The position numbers were made by a program, and so were the translations under genes. Shown here in pieces: positions 38,973 to 49,587 of a stretch of 64,000 nt of DNA. The stretch lies in NCBI RefSeq assembly GCF_021134715.1, contig NC_060026.1:4030001-4094000 (forward strand). The letters are read 5' to 3'. Numbering within the stretch: the stretch's first letter is position 1; each line of letters begins with the position of its first letter. Origin of the DNA: Daphnia pulex (taxonomy: Eukaryota; Arthropoda; Branchiopoda; Diplostraca; Daphniidae). The notes below the pieces were generated by a model that was not told the DNA's origin, did no database searches, and worked only from the letters and a program-made list of their open reading frames with translations.

Positions 38973-41900
38973 ATGGTGTCCGTCGAAGGCGCATCAGCGG
39001 TGGAGCCCGCCAAGATCCACAACATCCCAAACCTGAACAATTTTTCTGGGACTGCTGACGATGAAGACAAATCAACAGCAGCTGATCCTTTAATTGCTCG
39101 ACCAATAGTTATTGTTGCTCCAAAGCAGTATCTTTCCCCAGAAAGTGTTTGTCAGACTGCTGGGTTCATCAACAGTCAGAATCAACAGGTGGTGAAGTTT
39201 CCTAGCAATGTTCGCTTTGTTGTCCATCCAGTAGCAGAGGACGAAATCAGAAAAGCAGATGTGGAACCCCATGAGGAAAGTGGGAGCTGCCACCTTTCGG
39301 CACAGTCTTTTACATTTTTAGGTGGCCATTCATCTGCAGATGACATAAATGGACATTACAGTATGTATATGTTTATATGTGTGTTGCTGTGTTTTCTGTT
39401 TATTTGATGAAAGTTAATTTTTTATAGGTTTTTGGGGCTCTGATCCCCAAGCTCAGTTGACAGTCCGATCGATGGCTTCCATCGGCCTAGGCTCTTCAAA
39501 TGGTAGGAAAATCCATTTGCGTAGAGTGCACACAACAGGGCACGATCTAGTTTCTCCTCTTTTGCTGTCTCCCAACGGCGAAGCCATCCAGCCTCCGTGG
39601 GCATTTTCTACCACAACGTAAGTCTCAATTTAACAATCGTACTTTATCTGTAGTTTTCATAATCTTGGCTATGCGAGGCTATTTTGCGAGGTCGCCAAAT
39701 AGAACATTATAAAGATTAAGTAGCCGTGCGTGATTCGTCATATTAATATCCGTTGTGATAGAGAAAGCAAATGAAAGAGATACAGCGTTTTTCCTAAATA
39801 TCCGTATAAAGGCCTTCGAATTATGCAGCATCGGAAACTAACAATGGTTGAAAAGCTGGTTGTCCTTGTGCTGGATCGAGTTGTCACGCGCTGATCAAAA
39901 CAACATAAAAAGACCAATCATCCGTTGTTCCGAAAAACAAATTTTTTTTGTCGCCTACCGGCTGACGGGAACGGCTGGAAAATGTCGGTCACGGTATTCA
40001 AGTGTACTAACCTTGTCCTTCAACACCGGTCGTGATAATGAATGTGACAAGAGGCAAAAAAAAAGGAGGAAACACCCAATGAGTGAGAATATCCGAAACC
40101 GATTTCCCTATTTGGCTCGTACTACTCGGAAAAGAGTTTGATCAAAGGTTATAGGCTATAAAAATGAACGTTTCGGATTTCTCGAACTTTCGAAACTGTC
40201 CGAAACTGTCAATGAGGGACGTCCTTGTTACGTAAGTGGACACTACTGTTATCGCAAAAGTTGGTTGCGAGGAAAAGAAAATAATGCATTAAAAATGTGT
40301 CCCGGCGTCGACAGCTGATTGATCGTGAATGGCTTTTAATTAGACTATTAACGATGGCTAGACTGATAGACGTCCGTTGCGGTTGTCTGGAAAGCCAGGC
40401 GAAATATAGGTAATCTGTTATATCCGTAAACTGAGTTTCCCTAATCGGATATCTTCCGCACGACTGCCAAATGCCATCACGACTTGGTTCGTTGGTTCTC
40501 TGTAAAAAATGTAATCCGATTGTCGACGAGCTTTGTTTGCTTTTCGCTTGATTGTGCGGAATAATCCGAAACATTTGATATCACCTACTATGTTGCGTTA
40601 TTAATAGGAAGAACGTGAGTGGGATGCTGGATGGGCCGGTGGACGACGGCTCCAGCAGCGACGAATCTTATTCTGACACTAGAAAAAACAGGCACAAACA
40701 AAGGAGCCGACATCGCCATAGTGCCCGGACAGATCGACACACTGGCCAGACATGGGGCTCAAAGGTAGAATTTCTGCTGGCCTGCGTTGGCTTTGCGGCG
40801 GGACTTAGCAATATCTGGCGATTCCCTTACACGGCGTTCAAAAGCGGAGGAGGTGATATTGTTCATTTCCACTTGAATTTATGTGTCACATTTATTTATG
40901 ACATACTTAATGTTTTCCTGTAGGGGCTTTTCTCGTTCCTTACTGCATTATGGTACGTTGAATTCTTTCGTTTTTCTCGTGAAATCTTTCGTTGTTGACG
41001 TTGTGAAAGTTAATTGATGATGGATTGGATTCAATCAGGTCTTCCTGTGCGGCATTCCAATGCAGATATTAGAGTTGGCAGTTGGCCAATACACACGTGA
41101 AGGTCCTGTGGAAGCGATGAGAAACATTTGCCCACTTTTCTCAGGTCTCTCGACACGTTTTCTTTTCAATCCAAACTAGTCACAACCAATATGAAACGGA
41201 TTTTTTAAATTTCGCAGGTGTCGGCGTTGGCATGGTACTCTTTAGCATGATGCTCAGCTGCTACTATAGCGTGGTAATGTCATGGGCTATGCTTTACCTG
41301 GGATCCTCTTTCAGTTCCCAGCTACCTTGGACCCATTGCAATAACACCTGGAACACGGATTTCTGCCACCAAGGTGCGTCACGCCGCACCGTCGATGACC
41401 AGTGTCTCAAATCCGCTAAAAGGGGAAAAGGATAGAAGGGTAATAGCGTTTCTGTTATTATTGTTTGTTTTTTTCCCGAATATCAGGTTCGCTACCTTTT
41501 CCTTCACGTCCGGATGACAACGTCGTCGGGGTTCAACGGCTTGTGGCGGTTGAAGTTGTCAACATTTCGTCACTCAACCGGACAACGCCTGGTCAAGAAT
41601 TTTTCGAGTAAATATCGATTCAAGTTATCTGATCAATTGCGTAAATGATAAAAAAACAATTGTTTGGTAGTCGACGAATTTTGCAGATGACTAATGGAGT
41701 CACCGATATGGGTGATATCCATTGGGAATTGACAGTCTGCTTGCTTATCGCCTGGGTGTTGCTTTACGCCACCATTCGTAAAAGCGTCCGTTGGTCAGGT
41801 ATTGCCGTGAAGGTTGCTTTCTGATTTCCTTGATCTAACGGGGTTTGATTACTTTATTTTCCAGGGAAAATGGTTTACGTGACAGCTACTCTTCCCTACT

Positions 41901-43739
41901 TTTTGTTATTGGCTCTGACTGGCCGAGCGCTAACGCTGGAAGGAGCCGACGATGGATTGCGCTACTTCTTCCACCCGGATTGGTCAATCTTGCTCAGTTC
42001 TGAGGTGAATGCTACTCTGCGTTTGATATTATAATTCAGTCCATTTCAATTGTACTTTTTCGATTGTTTCGATGGGGCGACCGTCAAGGTTTGGGTGAAT
42101 GCTCTGGCCCAGGCGTTCATGTCCATGGGAATCGCTTACGGATGTCTGATGGCGTTTGCCAGTTATAATCGTTTTCACAACCCATTGATTCGTGACGCAC
42201 TCTGCTTGAGCATGCTCAATTCCTTGACGTCATTGATAGCCGGTATCATCGTCTTTGCTGCCCTTGGTCACACTGCCTATGTTCAGAGCCTACCAATCGA
42301 TCAGGCCGCCACTGACGGTAAAGGACCTTTGGATTCTCCGTCGATAATGATAACATATTCTTGGCGGCATCTCGATCGAACGCTCTTCCTAGCATTCAAT
42401 TGGGATCATTCCGTTTCGAATCGTTTCGCCATCTAATATTTATGTCGGCATTTCGTCAGGTTTGAGCTTATCGCTGGTGATGTACTCGACGGTGGTTTCA
42501 CAGATGCCCTTCCCACAATTCTGGAGCGTTTTCCTTTTTGTCATGCTCATTTTCATTGGTCTGGATACCCAGGTAATTCAGTCAAATGAATAAATAATGT
42601 TATCTGCGCTTTCTCATTTGAAATTTGGGAAATTAGTTCGCCACAGTGGAAGTGGTCCAGCTGACGTTGCACCGTTTCTTCAAGCAATTTTGCAACAAGA
42701 AAAGCGGTTTGATGCCTGACCTCGTTGTCATTGGCATGTGTATGGTGTGCTTCGTCGGAGCCCTTCCTTACATCACACAGGTTCATTATTTTCCAGTTGG
42801 AAAAAAACCCATAATTACGCAATGATTGCGGTTGGTTTTTTTTTTTCACCATGATCTTTTGTTGTTTTTTTCCGACAGGGGGGCATTTATTTGATGCATC
42901 TAACAGATTATTACATCGCCACTGTAGCCGTCACTTTACTAGCTCTGATTGTTGCATTTTCGACCGGAGTCCTCTACGGAGCCGGACGGCTGGCTCGTAA
43001 CATTCGAGAAATGACAGCTCACAGTCCATCTCCCATCCTCATTATTTGCTGGGCGGCACTGACGCCTCTAATTATTTTGGTGAATTAAATAATAATTCAC
43101 AGGTGTTTCCAGAGTTAATTGAAAATTTCATACGTCATTTGTTTGGCTTATTTACAACAGGGCGTGTGCGTTTTCCATCTCTGTGACCTTAAAGGCCTCG
43201 ACTACAATCACGGCACGTACGTCTTTCCCGAATGGACAGTGGCGCTCGGTTGGTCCGTCGTGGCCTTTATTCTCGTACCTGTTCCGCTGTTTGGTATTGT
43301 TGCCATTTCTCAAGCCAGTGGAAAATCCATCATCCAGGTTATTCTAAAACAAAATCGATTGCGCAAGCCTGCGGGAGAAAATTTTGTTAAAAACATTTTA
43401 ATTTTTTAGAAAATCGGAAACTCGCTGAAGTCACAGATTGCCGAATGTCCTTGTTGTCGTCGAGGCGTCCACGGGCTCAAGGATACCCATTCCATGGTCC
43501 ACTTGGACGAAGATGCCCTGGGCAGCCCTCAAACCGCTTATACGTTCGCCGAGTTCGCCGCAGTTGCCTATCCGGATGATGGATCGCATACCGTCACTTC
43601 AGTGTCCTCGCTACCTTTTACGCCTTCCACTCTTAACTCGCCTCTCACACCTACCGTTGCCGTCCATTACCCATCAGATGAAGATTTGCATAGGCTAAGC
43701 AATTCAGTTGAAAGTAGGCAGCATCCTCCGACGGATTAG
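38973..43739 (+). CDS. SLC6-family sodium-coupled neurotransmitter/amino-acid transporter
   Basis: Fifteen exons: 38973-39360, 39428-39617, 40608-40852, 40924-40952, 41039-41144, 41218-41373, 41487-41607, 41671-41798, 41865-42004, 42089-42317, 42460-42572, 42637-42780, 42879-43079, 43161-43337, 43410-43739 (898 residues). The cytosolic N-terminus is unusually long (~240 residues). The core starts with [14 protein letters not shown] and carries the TM1 signature [10 protein letters not shown] (residues 258-267), AFLVPYCI, the TM2-3 region, an N-glycosylatable loop with [14 protein letters not shown], and later GLDTQFATVE and [12 protein letters not shown], all landmarks of SLC6. Gly258 sits where monoamine carriers have Asp, which argues for amino-acid or GABA-like substrates rather than amines. 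The start block is similar to Drosophila Inebriated, but I cannot place the subfamily. Confidence 0.88.
39618..40607. other. long second intron of the SLC6 gene
   Basis: A 990-base intron, far longer than the others in this gene. It carries ORFs on both strands (a 121-codon one on the minus strand at 40209-40574) without recognisable homology. An alternative promoter before exon 3 is possible but not shown. Confidence 0.6.
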
Positions 43740-44356
43740 TAAATAACTATAGCTTCATTTAGGTCGAAACTATTTCGGAACTCTTTCGTTCATTTTATTT
43801 TTCTCCCTCTTATCAAATTTCCCCATTATGAAAGCAAATTTATTTTCTTGGTTCCGGATGATGAGCGTTTCATCGGGAACCGGTCGCTATCACAAAATCG
43901 TTTGGCCCTTGTCTGAAACCGAATACTCTCTATCTCATTTGAGGTTTCAACTGGAACGAGTAGGTTGCTATTTAAAAAAAAGGTAAAACATTCCTTTCTT
44001 TTTCGCCGAGCTTCTAGTTGAAAATCTTTTCCTTCACACAGTTTAGATTTGGTTTTTCCTTCTTTCTAAAGGGAGAGGAAGCGTGAGGAGGCGAGTAGAC
44101 TTACGGAGTGGAAATACCCAGTGAAAACCCCTCGATAATAATTAAAGAAACTAGTGATTCGCATAATTTCAATTTATATTTTAGACGTGGCGATGGCTTG
44201 GGCCGCAGTCGATCAATAACGTTCACAAACTGACCTTTCGCAGATATATTGCCTGTATTGCGGTAATATCATAAAGACTTGTATATGTATTATTCTTTTC
44301 TTTTTTTTTAAATTTTGGTTTGACAGTTTGATTAAGGAACAATAATACAAATACCA
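43740..44356. other. convergent 3' region of SLC6 and PTPDC1 genes
   Basis: Non-coding space shared by the two 3' UTRs. No canonical poly(A) hexamer was confidently assigned. Nothing else is visible. Confidence 0.6.
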
Positions 44357-47232
44357 TCACTCTTGAATTGAACTAGCCGATTCTTCCGAAATCGTGACAA
44401 CTTCGTTAACAAATAACTCGATAGCCGAATTGAGGAAATGCAGCAGCTGTGCAAGCGTTCCTTGACCCAATCTCTTCCGCCCGTCGCTTGGGAAATAGAT
44501 TCCGCGAATGTCGACCGCTTGTTGCGTCAGAAGGCTGGCCAGTCGGCGATTCAGATCGAAACGGGCGTTATTCGCGGTCGGACACAGTCGCTGGATGAAT
44601 CGTAGTAGATACTCGACAGTGTAGCGGGTCGCCTAGTTTAGTGAACAAACATTTTAGTTACCCTGCATAGAACATTATCGTAAACAATCAAATTTTACGA
44701 GATCGAAACGAGATAGGCAGATTGCTGGTTTGTCTGCGTAAACGACGATGTTGCTCAATTCCTCGTTGGTTAAAATGGGATTTTTCAAGTGCAGAAGCCA
44801 ATAGAAGAGTAGCCGGCTCAAGATTTTAGGATCTCTTTCGGATGAGAGCTTCTTCCAACCTGATTGGCGCCCGTCCAGCGTTAAGCAGTAATCTTTAACC
44901 GTTGGGTGGGCCAACAAATCTGTTGGCGGGTTAGCCAGTAGACTGTTGACTATCTCTTCGAAAATAACCTGTTTTATTTGGTTATTACGCAAAGAAAAAT
45001 GTCAGCTTTTCAGTCCAAATTAGAAAATCAACTTTCAAAGTCATTTTGCCTGGGTACTATCACAGCTGAAGAACGAACCACAATTCGTTTGCCCGACTGG
45101 CATTTGTGGTGCGTTTGGTCCATCTTTGAATCTCAGATCGTCCAAAGTATCCCATCCTTTTTCGAATATGTAAAACAAAACTTGACAGTTTCAATGATTA
45201 AAATGTTAATTTTTTGGAAGTTTACGTTCGTGTCCGCTGACTTGATAAGTCAGTTGTTTGGGGTCATCGAGAAAACAGAAGAAGGAGCGAGTAAAAGGCG
45301 GTCGACTTTCGTCCAGCCAAAAGTTGAGCGTTGGGGACGGATCTGCTCGGCAAAGAAACAGCAATCGCTCGCATATCACGTAAATGATCTAAATGGTTTA
45401 AAGTACAATATTCCCTCTCTCGCCGATATGACCGAAAGAAATCATTTTGAACCTTTGGAATGTAGCGCAAAGCTCTGGCTTCGTAGCCATGGAGAACTTC
45501 TTTCTGGTCCTCCAAGTGATGCGAAAGAGTGAACGGGTGTTTGGCACTCGAATTCTTGACGTCAGCCTTGCTAAAAAAGTTGATTTCATTAGGAAAAAAA
45601 AGGAGAAAGAATGCCGTTTGGAAAAATAGGAAAAACCTGGTGCTAAACACGCTGAAGCAGTTTATAAGGAACTGTTCGAATTCCTGAATCATCTGTTGAA
45701 AATTATTTTTTAAAAAAATCCAGTTAAGACAGCTCAAACAAGTTTGTGGCGAACGTTATTTGATTACCATAATCTGACTGGATGTCTGAACTGTATTAGG
45801 ACGCTTCCGGCGAACATGGCGAATGGCCTCAACCGATCGCAACCGTTGGCTGTAAATGAGGTAACAGCAGAGCAGCACTCCAGTCCGACCCAAACCTGTG
45901 CAATTTTTGGCCGAAAAACAAATGAGCAAGGCAATTATTAATCAATCGATAACGCAGACGACATACCTGCGTGACAGTGAACGGCCACTTTGCCCTGATT
46001 AACGGCAAAAGTAAGGACCTTTACCGCATCCAGTAGCCCCTCCAGCGAACCGCTTTCGTAGTCTTTCCATCCGAAATTGTAGTAGAAAACTGGAGATCAC
46101 GCAAATGGTTTTTTGAATTAAATCAACAAGTTCATGACGTCAACTAAAACAGCAATTATGCGTACTGTCTTTCTCCATGAAGCTTTCGGGTAGATAGGAG
46201 AATCCCGACGAGGTCAACGGTGGACCGCAGTGTGAATGTTCGCCCGCCGTCTGTAAATTGATGATGGTCTTGATTCCCAATCTACTTTCCCAGGTGTACA
46301 AATCCATTTGAGTGAAATTTTGATATTCTATTAATCGTGACATAATACCGTATGAACTGGCCGACGATATCATTTTTCTGGATAAGTTGGGCGTTCGGAC
46401 GGGCCATAGCCAAAATGTCTTCGGTGATCCTTTAAGATATAAATAGTGAGAGTCTAAAATTAACGTCAATTCACGTGAAAGGAATGACTATGGTTCCGTG
46501 CAACCGAAAATCGATCCAATGAATATTTGATCATTTTCGGTGAATGTCTAGTCTACTGTACTGTTCGTCCGCGTTCTCTTTGTATTGCTGTCCATCTCGG
46601 CATTCCCCTTCTCCGCCCCCTTGCATATTTAAGTGGTAGCCCCTGTGTTTATCTATTCAGCTTGCGTGTGAGCACTGTTGCTGGCAACTGATCGCGTTGC
46701 TGTGGTCAATCGATTCACCACATCTCATCGACGACCAATTCTTTTCTAATGCGCTTACACTTGATTGGATATACTACTACTACTGCAAGCCATCAGCTAA
46801 TGAAATTGACACGCTGGAAAACACGGTAAGGCGTCGAAAAATGTTCTTCTTATTTAAGTCCTTTTTATTAAGTTAATATTACAAATCCGCATTTAGAATG
46901 AAGACTCACCAGTGAGAATAAAGTCCATTGACGGCCATATCCTCCGCGGTCCAGCGATCACTCGTGTCGAAACGGCATTTTCTTCCGCCGCAAAAGGCCA
47001 GACAAATGACGCTGGCCGGCGTGTTTTTGCGCAAACCTTCCGACAATTTGGTGTAACTCGGTTGGACAACCAACGGAGGTGTGGCAGATTTCTCCGCGTT
47101 CTCCGGAAGTTTGGAAAGCGTGCTGGCGGCCGTGGAATCAGCTGGAACGTCGTTTTGATTTTTCGCGACACCTGGAGACACAACTTTGGACTTTTGGCGG
47201 AACAACATTGACATATGGCTCCTTGCCGCCAT
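44357..47232 (-). CDS. PTPDC1-like protein tyrosine phosphatase
   Basis: Nine minus-strand exons: 46910-47232, 46349-46429, 46166-46281, 45967-46089, 45768-45895, 45637-45692, 45453-45570, 44699-44968, 44357-44632 (496 residues). The catalytic loop HCHAGLGRTGVLL places the nucleophile Cys at residue 212. Flanking blocks match the PTPDC1 family: ILAMARPNAQLI, IKTIINLQTAGEHSHCG, FSYLPESFMEKDI, FYYNFGWKDY, KRPNTVQTSSQI, LHGYEARALRYIPK. The C-terminal region SERDPKILSRLLFYWLLHLK aligns with the family's second conserved block. Human PTPDC1 has a much longer linker between the two parts. The family is a cytosolic dual-specificity-type phosphatase that has been linked to cilia. The first in-frame ATG is at 47232; upstream codons are open but lack an ATG. 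It lies head-to-head with metallothionein 1. Confidence 0.9.
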
Positions 47233-47317
47233 TCTGAGAATCGAATGATTCAGCAGCGAGCCAACGACTCCATTTCGTTTCCCTTTTCTAGGTGTACATA
47301 CATGCGGGTTCGGTACT

Positions 47318-47324
47318 TGCGCAC
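47318..47324 (+). promoter_or_regulatory. metal-response element core
   Basis: TGCGCAC matches the MRE core TGCRCNC recognised by MTF-1. It sits 195 bases upstream of the metallothionein 1 ATG and 86 bases upstream of the PTPDC1 ATG on the other strand. A seven-base match can arise by chance. Confidence 0.5.
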
Positions 47325-47373
47325 CACAAAATGAACAACACACATGCTGTCACACGCACCAATTCTATTGGTT

Positions 47374-47415
47374 CACTAAATGACGTCGAGATCGACGTCG
47401 GGTCGACATTTAGTG
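47374..47415. repeat. inverted repeat in the PTPDC1/metallothionein intergenic region
   Basis: CACTAAATG at 47374-47382 and its exact complement CATTTAGTG at 47407-47415 frame a 24-base centre rich in GTCGA/ACGTCG units. The left arm continues into TGACGTCG, a half-altered CRE. A short CCAAT...ATTGG pair lies just before it. Confidence 0.7.
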
Positions 47416-47512
47416 CAATGACGACTAACAAACGTACGTTAGCGATTGTCCATTTTTAGAATCTCCTCCAAGATTTATTTGATGCGCTTCCGTCAAACTG
47501 ACAAGATCGATC

Positions 47513-47861
47513 ATGCCTAAATTCTGTTCTCATTGCCAAGGTAAGTTAATTGCTGACAAGTCCCTTGATTTTGATCGAATTAATGTATTTGTATTCAAAT
47601 GTTTTCATACTTTCTGTATTTAGGTCCGTGCACATGTGGGAAGAACTGCCCTAGGTGTGCCAGTAAAGAACCTTTAACTTCACCACAAGATGCGACTTGC
47701 AAGTGCTCAGCTTCAGGTGATAACCGCGTTGAAAGCTTTAACAGTCGTCAAACATTATTTGCTGTTTTTCAATTAAATATGTAGGGGGTTGCACTTGTGG
47801 TCCCAATAATTGCCGTTGTGGACAGAATTGCTTTTGTAAAGCTTCGGCCTGCTGCAAATGA
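47513..47861 (+). CDS. metallothionein (copy 1)
   Basis: Three exons: 47513-47540, 47624-47716, 47785-47861 (65 residues). The protein has 16 Cys in CXC and CXXC patterns, in two clusters separated by a Cys-free KEPLTSPQDAT spacer, and ends ACCK. This is the crustacean two-domain layout, binding zinc, cadmium or copper through thiolates in the cytosol. Intron phases (phase 1, phase 1) are identical in the second copy. The leader TCCGTCAAACTGACAA before the ATG is also shared. The variant signal AATACA (47994-47999) is a likely poly(A) site. It diverges from the PTPDC1 gene. Metal induction is suggested by the MRE core upstream. Confidence 0.93.
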
Positions 47862-48513
47862 ACACCGTCAACATTTCGTCTGATCGAACGTTTATTCCAA
47901 CATTTTCTTAACCATGTTTGGAAATTTTTCCCTGATTGTTTCTCTATCTCTAATGTCTATCCAGAGGTTCTTTTAAAGTTTCATGAAATATTCAATACAT
48001 TTCGTCAGTATCACTGAGTATGTCTTTTATTATGACCTGATTTCCATATTCGCTCGATTTATAGCAGCCTATTAAGAGCGGGGTATAGTAGGCGAGTTCT
48101 AAAAAGCTTTATGCGACAGTTTCGTGAGCTGGATTATACGTTACTGCTAAATGGTCTAGCGCCAATTATACTCCTACACAGAAAATAATACCGCAGCAAT
48201 CAGCTCACTTTTATATTGCTTCGAAGAATAAGTCCAACCGAGTGCTCTTTGTCACGAAATGCAAACAAATTCAAATGGTGGCCTACGCGTATTTATTTAG
48301 GATAATGAAGTGTGAAAAATTGGGTATCGTCTTGTGCAATTCTGGCTAAAGGGATGACGTCATAAATATCGACGGTAGGACGTTTTTAAAATAAAAGCAA
48401 CGTTGTCATTAAATATTTTTTTCAAGAGGATCCACTTGTTAACGTCGGATCTGAGGATGTTTTCCAGCTGTATTCGATACCCTTCCGTCAAACTGACAAC
48501 AACAAGACCAGCC
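47862..48513. other. spacer between metallothionein copies
   Basis: 3' UTR of copy 1 and upstream region of copy 2. Parts of it (ACCTGATTTCCATA, AAAAGCTTTATG, ACGCGTATTTATT) recur after copy 2, showing that it belongs to the duplicated unit. A TATA-like TTTAAAATAAAAG occurs near 48,383-48,397. Confidence 0.7.
47994..47999 (+). terminator. variant polyadenylation signal of metallothionein 1
   Basis: AATACA followed by TTTCGTC; the same AATACATTTCGTC occurs after copy 2, which supports its function or shared origin. Confidence 0.45.
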
Positions 48514-48925
48514 ATGCCTAAAGAGTGTGTTCGTTGTCAAAGTAAGTTACATTTAATTGCTATTTAGTGCCTCGATTTTGAATTTCATATTTATTTGTGC
48601 ACCATCTGTTTCTCGAATGTCTTGAATCAGTGAATGACGTGTTAGATTTTTACCTTACAAACTGTTCGTACTTTCTGTCTAGATGGGTGCACATGCGGGG
48701 ACGACTGCAAGTATGCAGCCAACTGTATCAAATGTCCCACAGCTTCGTCACAAGGAGAGACTTGCAAATGCTCGACTCCAGGTAATGTTCGTATTGAAAG
48801 CTTTAATCGCCGACAAAAAAATTAATAGCTTTTTCACAATTGGTTGTATAGGGGGTTGCACATGCGGTACCAATTGCCAGTGTGGAGCGAGTTGCGTTTG
48901 CAAAGCTTCGTCCTGCTGTAAATGA
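48514..48925 (+). CDS. metallothionein (copy 2)
   Basis: Three exons: 48514-48541, 48683-48781, 48852-48925 (66 residues). The protein has 17 Cys, with the same order of motifs as copy 1 (CTCG, TCKCS, GGCTCG, VCKAS, CCK end) but a different middle (DDCKYAANCIKC). The extra Cys and the changed spacing in the first cluster could alter metal preference; this is an inference. The first two residues after Met (PK), the intron positions and the leader TCCGTCAAACTGACAA match copy 1, so the copies arose by tandem duplication. A variant poly(A) hexamer AATACA is at 49048-49053. Confidence 0.93.
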
Positions 48926-49587
48926 ATATCGTTGACGTGACGTCTGAAGAATTAATCCAACATATTCTGAAATCATTTCTGGAAACTTTCATTACTATTT
49001 CCCTTTATCGTCTAGATTATATATCCAAATTCACAAAACGATATTAAAATACATTTCGTCGATCTATAATTCTTCGTAAGAAGTATTTGCTTTTTTTGTT
49101 ATTACCTGATTTCCATACCCCCCTTTCGGTTGGCCATTTTCAGGCTGTTACTACACAGTGGAATAGGCAAGTTATAAAAGCTTTATGTGGTAGTATCATG
49201 GGATTGCACTAAGTGATCGAGCGACAGTACTTTTGCAACAGGAAAACCTAGCAAATGATAACGCATCAATCGAGAGTATCAGGCGCTGGTCTAGTGGTCT
49301 GGTATCTGTATAATTACCGAGGATAATAATAGCAGTTGAGAGCTCAAATGTAAAAAAAGTTCAGTGGGTTGTTAACGCGTATTTATTCAAGGATATAACG
49401 AGACATTTTTTTTTAAAATTATCATTTGTATTGTTTGTATTTGATTTTTGTTTACCGCCATTGCGTATCTTCCGAATGGCAACGTTGCTTTTGACTGCCA
49501 TGCTGAAGGCCTAAAGTTGGTCTGCTGTCACTTTGATAATTCCAGTTTTTGTGTTTTGTTTTCGACGACCATTTCCCCTGAACGAAA
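48926..49587. other. metallothionein 2 downstream region and DRG2 upstream region
   Basis: The first part is homologous to 47862-48,300. A tRNA-like A-box sequence lies at about 49,281-49,350. The last ~100 bases should contain the DRG2 promoter and leader. Confidence 0.55.
49281..49350 (+). other. tRNA-like (pol III A-box) remnant
   Basis: GGCGCTGGTCTAGTGGTCTG closely resembles the 5' end of a tRNA with the A-box pattern TRGYNNAGTGG. A weak B-box-like GAGCTCAAATG follows about 45 bases later. Stems do not pair well, so this is not a functional tRNA; a SINE or tRNA pseudogene fragment is more likely. Confidence 0.35.

Noticed and set aside
40209-40574. 121-codon minus-strand ORF with ATG inside the SLC6 intron
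   Set aside because: No recognisable domain, no neighbouring exon with matching phase, and the length is compatible with chance in a 990-base intron.
45264-45452. Read-through extension of PTPDC1 exon 7 (VQNDFFRSYRREREYC...)
   Set aside because: The join IPK|VIFEEIVNSLL restores the family pattern and phase, while the read-through runs to a stop and would lose the conserved C-terminal block.
47233-47343. N-terminal extension of PTPDC1 beginning VCCSFCGAQ
   Set aside because: It starts with GTG, not ATG, and overlaps the probable bidirectional promoter; the first in-frame ATG is 47232.
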